A stretch of 64,000 bases of DNA from Archivesica marissinica (Eukaryota; Mollusca; Bivalvia; Venerida; Vesicomyidae). Position numbers and translations under genes: made by a program. The stretch spans positions 11,944,904-12,008,903 of the forward strand of contig CM026390.1 of assembly GCA_014843695.1 (NCBI GenBank). The letters run 5' to 3'. Below the pieces are notes generated by a model. The model made no database searches and was not told the DNA's origin. It saw only the letters and a program-made list of their open reading frames with translations. Shown here piece by piece: positions 15,269 to 27,130 of the stretch. Each line of letters starts with the position of its first letter. Positions within the stretch are counted from its first letter, which is position 1.

Positions 15269-15507
15269 TTAACCCGCAACCTGCCAATCACAACTAAAGT
15301 CGCTTTTGCAAACAGCATAGAGCCAGATCAGATGGCACAAAACTTGACGTCTTATCAGGCTCTATGCTGTTTGCTATTCGGATAGTGGAGCGAAAACACT
15401 AGTCTGAATAGCAAACAAAATAGATCGTGATCATACGCGGCGCTACGCCGCTGTTGATCTTGATCTATGTTGTTTGCACATTCTGTCCAATTTATTTGGC
15501 AGGTTAA
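15269..15507. mobile_element. Multi-hairpin MITE-like element
   Basis: The region is bounded by TTAA at 15269-15272 and 15504-15507, with a terminal inverted repeat aacctgccaa (15278-15287 and 15496-15505). It contains three consecutive inverted repeats. The first is a perfect 17-bp pair, gcaaacagcatagagcc, at 15308-15324 and 15358-15374. The second pairs gctattcggatagtg with cactagtctgaatagc. The third is imperfect and spans about 15408-15478, ending in gtttgc. The sequence gcaaac marks the hairpin junctions. No ORF is present. Confidence 0.6.
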
Positions 15508-15710
15508 GATGTTTCTTGCTTATTTAATACAAGACCTTGCAGGCTTCCACTCCTCATTGGATCACATTAACCTCACAAAGCAAACTTAATAGGCAACAAA
15601 GAAAATATACAAAAGTACAGTCGAAACAGGATACAACCTATGGTATATGTATGTGACAAAATTAATGGCATTTTTATAATTATAATTTTCAGCAGCAGGT
15701 ACATTGTTTT

Positions 15711-15858
15711 GGTAGAAGTCGTAATAGTGCAGTGGTAACATGTCACTTTAGGTGCGAAAGGCCCGGAGTTCGAGCCTCCGCTGGAGCAGTTATGATTGTG
15801 CCCTTAGGCAAGGCATTTAAATTCCACATTGTCTCTTCTCTCTCCCTCGTTGCGATGG
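15711..15858 (+). mobile_element. SINE-A copy, 3'-truncated
   Basis: This is a tRNA-derived SINE. A box A-like stretch (taatagtgcagtggt) is followed by a box B-like stretch (gagttcgagcctcc) and then the conserved SINE-A body up to the Pol-III-style cctcttctctctccctcgt region. Full copies continue for about 80 bp more. Here the element stops after gcgatgg and the 25-bp array starts immediately. Confidence 0.85.
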
Positions 15859-18800
15859 CCAAACTGTTCTAGGCACAGTCTAGCCATACTGTTCTAGGCA
15901 CAGTCTAGCCATACTGATCTAGGCACAGTCTAGCTGTACTGATTGAGCCATAGTCTAGCCATACTGATCTAGGAACAGTCTAGCCATACTTATTGAGGCA
16001 CAGTCTAGCCATACTGATCGAGGAACAGTCTAGCCATACTGATCTAGGAACAGTCTAGCCATACTGATCTAGGAACAGTCTAGCCATACTGATCGAGGCA
16101 CAGTCTAGCCATACTGATCGAGGAACAGTCTAGCCATACTGATCTAGGAACAGTCTAGCCATACTGATTGAGGCACAGTCTAGCCATACTGTTCTAGGCA
16201 CAGTCTAGCCATACACTTTAGGCACAGTCTAGCCATACTGATTGAGGCACAGTCTAGCCATACTGATCTAGGAACAGTCTAGCCATACTGATTGAGGCAG
16301 AGTCTAGCCATACTGTTCTAGGCACAGTCTAGCCATACTGATTGAGGCACAGTCTAGCCATACTGATTGAGGCACAGTCTAGCCATACTGATCTAGGCAC
16401 AGTCTAGCTGTACTGATTGAGCCATAGTCTAGCCATACTGATCTAGGAACAGTCTAGCCATACTGATCGAGGCACAGTCTAGCCATACTGATCGAGGAAC
16501 AGTCTAGCCATACTGATCTAGGAACAGTCTAGCCATACTGATTGAGGCACAGTCTAGCCATATTGTTCTAGGCACAGTCTAGCCATACTAATTGAGGCAC
16601 AGTCTAGCCATACACTTTAGGCACAGTCTAGCCATACTGATTGAGCCATAGTCTAGCCATACTGATTGAGGAACAGTCTAGCCATACTGATTGAGGAACA
16701 GTCTAGCCATACTGATTGAGGCACAGTCTAGCCATACACTTTAGGCACAGTCTAGCCATACTGATTGAGCCATAGTCTAGCCATACTGATTGAGGAATAG
16801 TCTAGCCATACTGATCTAGGAACAGTCTAGCCATACTGATCGAGGCACAGTCTAGCCATACTGATTGAGGCACAGTCTAGCCATACTGATTGAGGCACAG
16901 TCTAGCCATACACTTCTAGGCACAGTCTAGCCATACTGATTGAGGAACAGTCTAGCCATACTGATCTAGGCACAGTCTAGCCATACTGTTCTAGGCACAG
17001 TCTAGCCATACTGATCTAGGCACAGTCTAGCCATACTGTTCTAGGCACAGTCTAGCCATACTGATTGGGGCACAGTCTAGCCATACTGATTGAGGCACAG
17101 TCTAGCCATACTGATTGAGGCACAGTCTAGCCATACTGATTGAGGAACAGTCTAGCCATACTGATTGAGGCACAGTCTAGCCATACTGATTGAGGCACAT
17201 TCTAGCCATACCCTTCTAGGAACAGTCTAGCCATACTGATCTAGGCACAGTCTAGCCATACTGATCTAGGCACAGCCTAGCCATACTGTTCTAGGCACGG
17301 TCTAGCGATACTGATTGAGGCACAGTCTAGCCATACTGTTCTAGGCACAGTCTAGCCATACTGATTGAGGCACAGTCTAGCCATACTGATCTAGGCACAG
17401 TCTAGCCATACTGATCTAGGCACAGTCTAGCCATACTGTTCTAGGCACGGTCTAGCGATACTGATTGAGGCACAGTCTAGCCATACTGATTGAGGCACAG
17501 TCTAGCCATACTGTTCTAGGCACGGTCTAGCGATACTGATTGAGGCACAGTCTAGCCATACTGATTGAGGCACAGTCTAGCCATACTGTTCTAGGCACAG
17601 TCTAGCCATACTGATTGAGGCACAGTCTAGCCATACTGATCGAGGCACAGTCTAGCTGTACTGATTGAGCAATAGTCTAGCCATACTGATCTAGGAACAG
17701 TCTAGCCATACTGATTGAGGCACAGTCTAGCCATACTGATCTAGGAACAGTCTAGCCATACTGATTGAGGCACAGTCTAGCCATACACTTCTAGGCACAG
17801 TCTAGCCATACTGATTGAGGCACAGTCTAGCCATACTGTTCTAGGCACAGTCTAGCCATACTGATTGAGGCACAGTCTAGCCATACTGATTGAGGCACAG
17901 TCTAGCCATACTGATTGAGGCACAGTCTAGCCATACTGCTCTAGGCACAGTCTAGCCATACTGATTGAGGCACAGTCTAGCCATACTGATCTAGGCACAG
18001 TCTAGCTGTACTGATTGAGCCATAGTCTAGCCATACTAATCTAGGAACAGTCTAGCCATACTTATTGAGGCACAGTCTAGCCATACTGATCGAGGAACAG
18101 TCTAGCCATACTGATTTAGGAACAGTCTAGCCATACTGATCTAGGAACAGTCTAGCCATACTGATTGAGGCACAGTCTAGCCATACTGTTCTAGGCACAG
18201 TCTAGCCATACTGATTGAGGCACAGTCTAGCCATACACTTCTAGGAACAGTCTAGCCATACTGATTGAGGAACAGTCTAGCCATACTGATTGAGCCATAG
18301 TCTAGCCATACTGATCTAGGAACAGTCTAGCCATACTGATTGAGGCACAGTCTAGCCATACTGATTAAGGCACAGTCTAGCCATACTGATCGAGGCACAG
18401 TCTAGCCATACTGATTGAGGCACAGTCTAGCCATACTGATCGAGGCACAGTCTAGCCATACTGATTGAGGCACAGTCTAGCCATACTGATTGAGGCACAG
18501 TCTAGCCATACACTTCTAGGCACAGTCTAGCCATACTGATTGAGGAACAGTCTAGCCATACTGATCTAGGCACAGTCTAGCCATACTGTTCTAGGCACAG
18601 TCTAGCCATACTGATCTAGGCACAGTCTAGCCATACTGTTCTAGGCACAGTCTAGCCATACTGATTGAGGCATAGTCTAGCCATACTGATTGAGGCACAA
18701 TCTAGCCATACTGATTGAGGCACAGTCTAGCCATACTGATTGAGGCACATTCTAGCCATACACTTCTAGGCACAGTCTAGCCATACTGATTGAGGAACAG

Positions 18801-21800
18801 TCTAGCCATACTGATCTAGGCACAGTCTAGCCATACTGTTCTAGGCACGGTCTAGCGATACTGATTGAGGCACAGTCTAGCCATACTGATTGAGGCACAG
18901 TCTAGCCATACTGTTCTAGGCACAGTCTAGCCATACTGATCTAGGCACAGTCTAGCCATACTGTTCTAGGCACAGTCTAGCCATACTGATCTAGGCACAG
19001 TCTAGCCATACTGTTCTAGGCACAGTCTAGCCATACTGATTGAGGCATAGTCTAGCCATACTGATTGAGGCACAGTCTAGCCATACTGATTGAGGCACAG
19101 TCTAGCCATACTGATTGAGGCACAGTCTAGCCATACTGATTGAGGCACATTCTAGCCATACTGATTGAGGGACATTCTAGCCATAAATTTCTAGGCACAA
19201 TCTAGCCATACTGATTGAGGAACAGTCTAGCCATACTGATCTAGGCACAGTCTAGCCATACTGATCTAGGCACAGTCTAGCCATACTGTTCTAGGCACGG
19301 TCTAGCGATACTGATTGAGGCACAGTCTAGCCATACTGATTGAGGCACAGTCTAGCCATACTGATCTAGGAACAGTCTAGCCATACTGATCTAGGAACAG
19401 TCTAGCCATACTGATCGAGGCACAGTCTAGCCATACTGATTGAGGCACAGTCTAGCCATACTGATTGAGGCACAGTGTAGCCATACTGATCTAGGAACAG
19501 TCTAGCCATACTGATCTAGGAACAGTCTAGCCATACTGATCTAGGAACAGTCTAGCCATACTGATCTAGGAACAGTCTAGCCATACTGATCGAGGCACAG
19601 TCTAGCCATACTGATCTAGGAACAGTCTAGCCATACTGATTGAGGCACAGTCTAGCCATACTGATCTAGGCACAGTCTAGCCATACTGTTCTAGGCACAG
19701 TCTAGCCATACTGATTGAGGCACAGTCTAGCCATACTGATCTAGGCACAGTCTAGCTGTACTGTTCTAGGCACAGTCTAGCCATACTGATCTAGGCACAG
19801 TCTAGCCATACTGTTCTAGGCACAGTCTAGCCATACTGATTGGGGCACAGTCTAGCCATACTGATTGAGGCACAGTCTAGCCATACTGATTGAGGCACAG
19901 TCTAGCCATACTGATTGAGGAACAGTCTAGCCATACTGATTGAGGCACAGTCTAGCCATACTGATTGAGGCACATTCTAGCCATACCCTTCTAGGAACAG
20001 TCTAGCCATACTGATCTAGGCACAGTCTAGCCATACTGATCTAGGCAGTCTAGCCATACTGTTCTAGGCACGGTCTAGCGATACTGATTGAGGCACAGTC
20101 TAGCCATACTGTTCTAGGCACAGTCTAGCCATACTGATTGAGGCACAGTCTAGCCATACTGATCTAGGCACAGTCTAGCCATACTGATCTAGGCACAGTC
20201 TAGCCATACTGATTGAGGCATAGTCTAGCCATACTGATTGAGGCACAATCTAGCCATACTGATTGAGGCACAGTCTAGCCATACTGATTGAGGCACATTC
20301 TAGCCATACACTTCTAGGCACAGTCTAGCCATACTGATTGAGGAACAGTCTAGCCATACTGATCTAGGCACAGTCTAGCCATACTGATCTAGGCACAGTC
20401 TAGCCATACTGTTCTAGGCACGGTCTAGCGATACTGATTGAGGCACAGTCTAGCCATACTGATTGAGGCACAGTCTAGCCATACTGTTCTAGGCACAGTC
20501 TAGCCATACTGATCTAGGCACAGTCTAGCCATACTGTTCTAGGCACAGTCTAGCCATACTGATCTAGGCACAGTCTAGCCATACTGTTCTAGGCACAGTC
20601 TAGCCATACTGATTGAGGCATAGTCTAGCCATACTGATTGAGGCACAGTCTAGCCATACTGATTGAGGCACAGTCTAGCCATACTGATTGAGGCACAGTC
20701 TAGCCATACTGATTGAGGCACATTCTAGCCATACTGATTGAGGGACATTCTAGCCATAATTGGCACAATCTAGCCATACTGATTGAGGACAGTCTAGCCA
20801 TACTGATCTAGGCACAGTCTAGCCATACTGATCTAGGCACAGTCTAGCCATACTGTTCTAGGCACGTCTAGCGATACTGATTGAGGCACAGTCTAGCCAT
20901 ACTGATTGAGGCACAGTCTAGCCATACTGATCTAGGAACAGTCTAGCCATACTGATCTAGGAACAGTCTAGCCATACTGATCGAGGCACAGTCTAGCCAT
21001 ACTGATTGAGGCACAGTCTAGCCATACTGATCTAGGCACAGTCTAGCCATACTGATCGAGGCACAGTCTAGCCATACTGATCTAGGAACAGTCTAGCCAT
21101 ACTGATCTAGGAACAGTCTAGCCATACATCTAGGAACAGTCTAGCCATACTGATCGAGGCACAGTCTAGCCATACTGATCTAGGAACAGTCTAGCCATAC
21201 TGATTGAGGCACAGTCTAGCCATACTGATCTAGGCACAGTCTAGCCATACTTTTAGGCACAGTCTAGCCATACTGATTGAGGCACAGTCTAGCCATACTG
21301 ATTGAGCCATAGTCTAGCCATACTGATCTAGGAACAGTCTAGCCATACTTATTGAGGCACAGTCTAGCCATACCGATCTAGGAACAGTCTAGCCATACTG
21401 ATTGAGGCACAGTCTAGCCATACACTTCTAGGCACAGTCTAGCCATACTGATTGAGGAACAGTCTAGCCATACTGTTCTAGGCACAGTCTAGCCGTACTG
21501 ATCGAGGCAGTCTAGCCATACTGATCGAGGCACAGTCTAGTCATACTGATCGAGGCACAGTCTAGTCGTACTGATCGAGGCACAGTCTAGTCATACTAAT
21601 CGAGGCACAGTCTAGTCATACTGATTGAGGTACAGTCTAACCATACTGATTGAGGCACAGTCTAGCCATACTGATTGAGGCACAGTCTAGCCATACTGAT
21701 CTAGGAACAGTCTAGCCATACTGATTGAGGCACAGTCTAGCCATACACTTCTAGGCACAGTCTACCCATACTGATTGAGGCACAGTCTAGCCATACACTT

Positions 21801-22312
21801 CTAGGCACAGTCTAGCCATACTGATTGAGGAACAGTCTAGCCATACTGATCTAGGCACAGTCTAGCCATACTGTTCTAGGCACAGTCTAGCCATACTGAT
21901 CTAGGAACAGTCTAGCCATAGTGATTGAGGCACAGTCTAGCCATACACTTCTAGGCACAGTCTAGCCATACTGATTGAGGAACAGTCTAGCCATACTGTT
22001 CTAGGCACAGTCTAGCCGTACTGATCGAGGCAGTCTAGCCGTACTGATCGAGGCACAGTCTAGTCATACTGATCGAGGCACAGTCTAGTCGTACTGATCG
22101 ACGCACAGTCTAGTCATACTAATCGAGGCACAGTCTAGTCGTACTGATTGAGGTACAGTCTAACCATACTAATTGAGGAACAGTCTAGCCATACTGATTG
22201 AGGTACAGTCTAACCATACTGATTGAGGCACAGTCTAGCCATACTGATTGAGGCACAGTCTAGCCGTACTGTTCTAGACACATGCTTACCATACTAATTG
22301 AGGCATAGTCTA
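15859..22312. repeat. Satellite 3: 25-bp tandem array
   Basis: About 255 units of cacagtctagccatactg plus a variable end (attgagg, atctagg, atcgagg or ttctagg). Subtypes include acacttctagg, cggtctagcgata and tagctgta, and they recur in the same order in separate blocks. Units near 21480-21640 and 22020-22150 form a diverged subgroup (tagtcatactgatcgagg). Units around 20750-20870 carry clustered short deletions. The left edge abuts a truncated SINE-A. The repeat contains ctag and frequent stop codons, so it has no long ORF. Confidence 0.96.
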
Positions 22313-22626
22313 TCAGCAAGTAGTTTTATCATGCAGAGATTATTTACTTTCGTTTCAGACTAGGATCAATTTCTCAGCTGTTTCTTGGATATTTCCTAAG
22401 GTGCGCTCGCCGAGGTTAGCTTAGTGTTGGGCTAATCCTACTTGCACAAACTGATTGCGTACGCATCATGGCGATCAGGCGAGTGCAATTTTTTAACCCC
22501 TGGATAATCATAGAGAGATGAGAAAAACTGGAATAAAATGATTGCATGCTATATTCTAATGTACCGTAATAAATAATTATGCAAACCAAGCCTGGAGCTA
22601 CATAGTCTCCCTGAGCTGCCCAATGT
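22313..22626. other. Spacer, possible small inverted repeat
   Basis: No gene is seen. The sequences tgcgctcgcc (about 22402) and ggcgagtgca (about 22478) are near-inverse and could mark a degraded small element. The support is weak. Confidence 0.35.
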
Positions 22627-22878
22627 CAGGGTTCCCTCTGTCTGAATGTTTGTCTGCGCCACTTCTGTCACCAATTGAAAAACACTGGAGCCAATTTAAA
22701 AAACTTTGAGCCAACTAAGAGCCTTATAGTTCACAAAAAATATTTGAAGCCATGAATTTGATAAAACATGTGCAAAAAAAAAGAAAAAAAAGTTACGCCA
22801 AATATTTTTGCTAATTCACAAAATTTAGCGCCAATATTTGTTTGTTGTCGCAATTGGCGACCGACAGCGGGAACCCTG
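22627..22878 (-). mobile_element. CAGGGTTCCC MITE with 6-bp target duplication, copy 2
   Basis: This 252-bp element is the reverse-oriented relative of 11366-11622, with ends cagggttccctctg and cagcgggaaccctg. It is flanked by the 6-bp duplication caatgt (22621-22626 and 22879-22884). It is non-coding. Confidence 0.8.
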
Positions 22879-23006
22879 CAATGTCTCCATATTTTGTACC
22901 GGTATGTAAAATGATGTATAGTGGATCATTGTCAAAATATTTCTCCCTTGTATGGCCTAAATTTCTCCATAGTTAAAGGATTTGTAGTTGAAATTTTGCT
23001 TACCGG

Positions 23007-23475
23007 TAAAGCGACATTACATCGCAAAAAGCAAAATAAAATGCATTGTTTTATAAATGCATTGCTACAACAAATTCTTTTGAAATAAATCGAACATTAA
23101 AATTGAATCAATAAACAGTGTTATTGTGGTTTACAAACTCTCACAAGTGAAAGTAGGAGTTCGTATAAAAGTCAGCCACGCTCCTGAATTTATGTTTGTT
23201 TATCATTGGAATTTATACTAAACGCGTGATACTGTCGATTAGAGATAATCTAAATCAGATTTGCATCAAAATAAATATGCATAGGCAGAATTGTGAGATA
23301 TAACAGTAAATCTGTGTTATTTATTTATCATTTTGCTATGTCAACAAAAGTCGAATACAACGTTTGTTTATGAGTTGAAAAGTTTTTGAGGCAAATATTT
23401 CAAAATAAATTATACAACATAATGGAAATTACATTCTGTAGAAATTTGGGATTCCACCGATGTAGTGTCGCTTTA
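23007..23475. mobile_element. TAAAGCGACATTACATCG-ended MITE
   Basis: The element is about 470 bp. The left end taaagcgacattacatcg is mirrored at the right by cgatgtagtgtcgctttaa. Related ends occur at 59698-59717 and at both ends of 60050-60657, so this is a family. The interior is AT-rich and non-coding. The TTAA/TA-like flank leaves the superfamily open. Confidence 0.6.
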
Positions 23476-23532
23476 ATAACCTGGAATTCCAGTCGCTCAT
23501 CCAAAGAACACAAGTTATTAAAAAAATATTGA

Positions 23533-23590
23533 GTTGAATAAAATGATAAAATGCGAGGCTCTACCGAGCATTTTATCATTTTTATTCAAC
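23533..23590. repeat. Inverted repeat (hairpin)
   Basis: The arms gttgaataaaatgataaaat (23533 on) and the inverse ending in tttttattcaac (to 23590) flank a loop of about 13 bases, gaggctctaccga. The arms are about 22 bp and nearly perfect. It is probably part of a small foldback element. Its function is unknown. Confidence 0.7.
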
Positions 23591-24144
23591 GAGTTTAATA
23601 AATTCAATATGGAAAGACACGAATGTAAGATTCTTTTTATCACATAAACCAAATACGCAGTAAAAGTGTGTCACGATTGAACACACTTCCCCTTTAGCAA
23701 ATGAAAGCCAGAGGAGTACTGCAGTTTCTACTTAATGGGCCAAGAAAATAGTGCGACACTAAATACTCCAATTTTTTAATTTTCTTCCTTTGTAAACAGT
23801 TTTTAAACTATCATAACATATCATGTGCAACAATTCAATATTAAACACTTTTAAATTATTTTCAAACAATCTTTTTTAACAAATACAAATACAAAATGTA
23901 CACAATATTTTGGCAAATGACGTCACAATCAAAGTTACACAGCGCGTGCTAGTTGGTGTAAAAATGTATGTCACTGCGAATCGCTATGTGATTCGCCCAC
24001 GTATTTGCCTCATTTGCATATTTAATACACTAGTGTATTACCGAATTTATGACATGGTTTTATTAAACTCCCGCGCTGTAGTTTATGTGATAAAATTTAT
24101 TATACGATTATTTCTTATTGAGACATCAAATGTATGCAACTTAC

Positions 24145-24352
24145 TTTAGCTTTCGCTTCATGGACATGTTCATTGTCATAGCTTTGATTTCATCATCTTC
24201 AATTTCTTCTGCATCCGGATTATCACGAAAGGCTCGTACCAGGTCCTCAGAGACATCCTTCCCATGCGGAATATGTATAGAAATTCTCTTACCGGTACTT
24301 GTGCGTTTCTTCATAGTAGAATTGCAGTGGGCTATCTCATTTGCCATTTTCT
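24145..24352 (-). CDS. Unidentified minus-strand gene, internal exon 3
   Basis: The exon is bounded on the minus strand by a good acceptor (ttttgttttcag) and donor (aaa/gtaagt). It enters with two bases that complete a codon started by the exon at 27131-27322 and leaves in phase 2. The exon of about 69 residues is hydrophilic: a basic stretch (MKKRTSTGKRISIHIPHG), then an acidic one (NPDAEEIEDDEIKAM), then a basic end (MKRKLK). No membrane segment or known domain is visible. From memory only, the AMTMNMSMKRKLK end resembles the stretch before the first membrane segment of TMC-type channels; this is a weak guess. The next exon is not found in the window, so the following intron may include the satellites at 1-22312. 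Confidence 0.6.
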
Positions 24353-24427
24353 CTGAAAACAAAAACATTTAACATGTGACGGTACTCTGTGCTTATGCAC
24401 AGGAAACGTTGTCATGACACTTAATAT

Positions 24428-24655
24428 TTCTCTGCAATTTCATGAAATTCCCTTGGACAGGTTTCAAGGGCGTCACTGCTGATTCTCGTGCAACATCCCT
24501 GCTTCTTTAACGTGCCCGACGCATAGCACCAATACATGGGACCTCCGTTAAATGTCTGTTCTGAAAAGTTGCAAATACTATACTGGTGTGATAGGGATTG
24601 AACTTGAGACCTACCTCTACCTTGCAGTCCAATGCAGTTGGATGGGCCATATATT
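24428..24655 (-). mobile_element. SINE-F copy, diverged
   Basis: Read on the minus strand, it has a tRNA-like head (box B inverse gggattgaacttgagacc) and a central domain matching 28002-28293. The shared blocks on the plus strand are tctttaacgtgc, agcacc and gggacctccgttaaatgtc. That central block looks like one of the conserved domains shared by metazoan SINEs; I do not name it. It lies in the intron just upstream of the exon at 24145-24352. Confidence 0.65.
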
Positions 24656-24699
24656 CCAGGCCTGGAGGTTATAAAAATGTTCTCTAATCTCACACTCTT

Positions 24700-25036
24700 T
24701 CTCTAGAATTCTGATTGATTGAGTCCAGAGGCCCGGGCAGGAAGTTATGTACCCTTTTCTCAACTCTCAAACTCAGTGTCAGGATTTCTGATTGGTTGAG
24801 CCAGGCAATCATATCATTTGAGCTTGAACTCGAGAAACGATTCATAACCTCTGACACTGGTGTACATCAATACACATGTGATCTCGGATTAACGACCAAT
24901 CCGAAAAACATTTAGTATTATTATGGTGGGATCAAACTTGCCACCCCTGGATTTACAGCGCAACGTCTTAACCTCTGACGCTGAATTGATCTGCCCCGAG
25001 ATCATGGTTGATATTCATTTGACTATTAGATCACCA
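24700..25036. other. Intronic spacer with a tRNA-like fragment
   Basis: No exon is recognised. At 24930-24990 an inverse box B-like gtgggatcaaacttgccacc is followed by taacctctgacgc, like the head of a minus-strand tRNA-derived SINE. The copy is too diverged to assign to a family. Confidence 0.35.
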
Positions 25037-25274
25037 AGTGGAAGTCGTGATAGCGCAGTGGATGCGTGTTTGCTTCAGGTGCGAAAGGTCCGGAGTTTGA
25101 GCCTCGCTGAAGCCGTTACGATTGTGCCCTTAGGCAAAGCATTTAAATTCTACGTTACCTCTTCTCTCTCCCTTGTGGCGATGGATTCCATCAGGAATGA
25201 GGTCTCGAGAGTAATTAATATAAGTTGAAAGAACTTGTTTCGCAATCGAGCTAAAATAAATTTGTATAAACTAA
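25037..25274 (+). mobile_element. SINE-A, full-length copy
   Basis: This 238-bp tRNA-derived SINE has box A tagcgcagtgga at 25051, a box B-like ggagtttgagcctc near 25092, and the body with cccttaggcaaagcatttaa. The family 3' tail follows: gattaatataagttgaaaga, gcaatcgagctaaaataaat and ttgtataaactaa. It lies in the intron between two exons of the minus-strand gene. A small ORF across it is not a gene. Confidence 0.9.
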
Positions 25275-25514
25275 GTGTGCCCTTGATCTTTAGTGTACAT
25301 AGCCCACGGTTCCATTGCGCTGAACACTCGTGTTTAGTCAAACGATATTCCCTTCAGTACACTATTGCTGAAATAAGATTACAGGATCATACGTCTTTCA
25401 CCAGAGTGATCATGACCATTGAAGCCTGTACCCGATATTCACGCATGCTTCAGAAAAAGTACTTTGCTTTGCTTGTATGTTTTTGGAGCTTAACGTCACA
25501 TCAACAGCGTAGGT

Positions 25515-25590
25515 CATATAGCGACTCTCCAGTTATTATTGGTGGAGGAAGACACATGGTATTCCATTGAGTAGTATTTCAGGCACAGAC
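25515..25590 (-). mobile_element. SINE-D fragment
   Basis: It matches 36229-36300 through gactctccagttattattgg, tggaggaaga and gtagtatttcaggcacagac. The match stops at cacagac, where another element appears to have inserted. Confidence 0.6.
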
Positions 25591-26189
25591 CTAGTCTGGG
25601 TGCCAGTCTGTCGATTTTTCACTTTGTAACTTCTGGCAAAATGACAGCCTGGGGAAACTGGATTTCCGATCGTAGCACCATCTACTTACACCCTCATAAA
25701 AGATACGAAGAACAACAACTCTTCTCTATAAGATAATATCGCTAAATATAGAAACGGAATTATATCGGAAATCGCCGAACAGGCACGATTATACACGATC
25801 ATTTCCGAATATACACGAATGCTCCCGTAGACTCATTTACATTGCAAACATATAATGTCCCGTTTCTGTGTTATATCGACGAGATGGCTACCAGACACAC
25901 ATTGTACTTTTTAAAACTATTTATCGTTCCGTTGACCTGTAAACAATGGCGGCCAATTATAAAGTTTTATCAACATTGCAGTGCTTTGATTACGTCATTA
26001 ATTAAGTCACGTGCTAATAGGCCTATTAATAGCATTGATGCGAGTCAATAATTACACGGACAATCCCCCAAGTTTCCCCAGGCGTTGATATGATCAGAAA
26101 CTCAATATGGCCCAATTAATAATCTCGGTGTTAAAATATATTTATTTGATTGACCAGGCAAAATATATCAACGCCTGTTCCCAGGCTAG
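25591..26189. mobile_element. Candidate hAT-like non-autonomous element inside SINE-D
   Basis: The ends ctagtctggg and cccaggctag are near-inverse, and the 7-bp cacagac occurs on both sides (25584-25590 and 26190-26196). Internal inverted motifs are gcctggggaaact (about 25650) against agtttccccaggc (about 26068), and aggcgttgatat against atatcaacgcct. Short inverted ends with a 7-8-bp duplication fit hAT-type elements. The small internal ORFs show no transposase motifs. Confidence 0.45.
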
Positions 26190-26196
26190 CACAGAC

Positions 26197-27130
26197 CACA
26201 AACGAATTGAACAGCTTCTACACATGAATGAAGTTGACATCCAGTGGGATTCGAACATACAGATATGAGGGGGAAAGTTTCGTAGCACAGTACACAACCT
26301 GTTTTCGAATTTCTTTGCAAAAGATGTCATCGCTGTCACTAGCAGGTACTTTGATTCTATGGTAAAACTGCCAATCACGAAAATGAGCAAAAACAGATCA
26401 ATATTCACCTATTATTTTCGAAAATATGTAAATGTTGATGTTTTCATTAGTCTCATTCACTTGTAACCTAAAAATCCCTTACACAGAGATATATGCAAAG
26501 AAATAATATTATTTGTTTACGCTTGCAATGGGAGAACTGTAATGCTTGGCTATGTGTCAATACCGGAAAACACATTTCTGGTACATGAAATTTGATTGGT
26601 GTTCGAAACTTAGGTCTTTTTTGGACGCCATGTTGAATTCACATGTGAGTGAAATTTGTTTTATTATAAAAGATGTTATCCAATCTGATTATAGTCAAGC
26701 GTATTAAATGCAAGAATGATCACTTTACATAGTAATATTATTTCATCTGCTATAAAAGAGACTGACTAGAAGTTATTCACATTCATACCATAGGTGACCG
26801 AATACCGGTACACCCATGGTAATTTGAAGTCAAACCACCATAACCTCTGCAACAGAAATAATACCTGACTTTCAAGCTGGTGTGACAGTGATGGTTCCAC
26901 ATTTCATATTTCCACTTTGATGTAAATGAGATGTGAAACCATACTGTTTGCTCACGTTCAGCGCCAAATGAACTTGAAATGTGCTAGTCAGCCATAAAAC
27001 CACAACGCCGCATCATCAGCAACAAAACCTAGGCCGAGATAAATTTCACATAAATACAAACATAAGAGGCACTAATAATGATAGAAGTCTGCATGCTTTC
27101 ATACAAGCACATGTATAATCCAATCTTTAC
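26197..27130. other. Intronic spacer
   Basis: This is the intron between the exons at 27131-27322 and 24145-24352. It contains an inverse box B-like gtgggattcgaacatacaga near 26247. I recognise no exon with supported splice sites and no tandem repeat. Confidence 0.5.

Noticed and set aside
1..22312. CRISPR-like arrays
   Set aside because: The units are directly contiguous without unique spacers, and the DNA is clearly from an animal genome.
24001..24040. Palindrome taatacactagtgtatta near 24024 as a regulatory site
   Set aside because: Short AT-rich palindromes are common in this sequence and nothing links this one to a promoter.
25842..26051. 69-codon ORF starting MQTYNVPF
   Set aside because: It lies in the candidate non-autonomous hAT-like element, with no transposase motif and no splice context.
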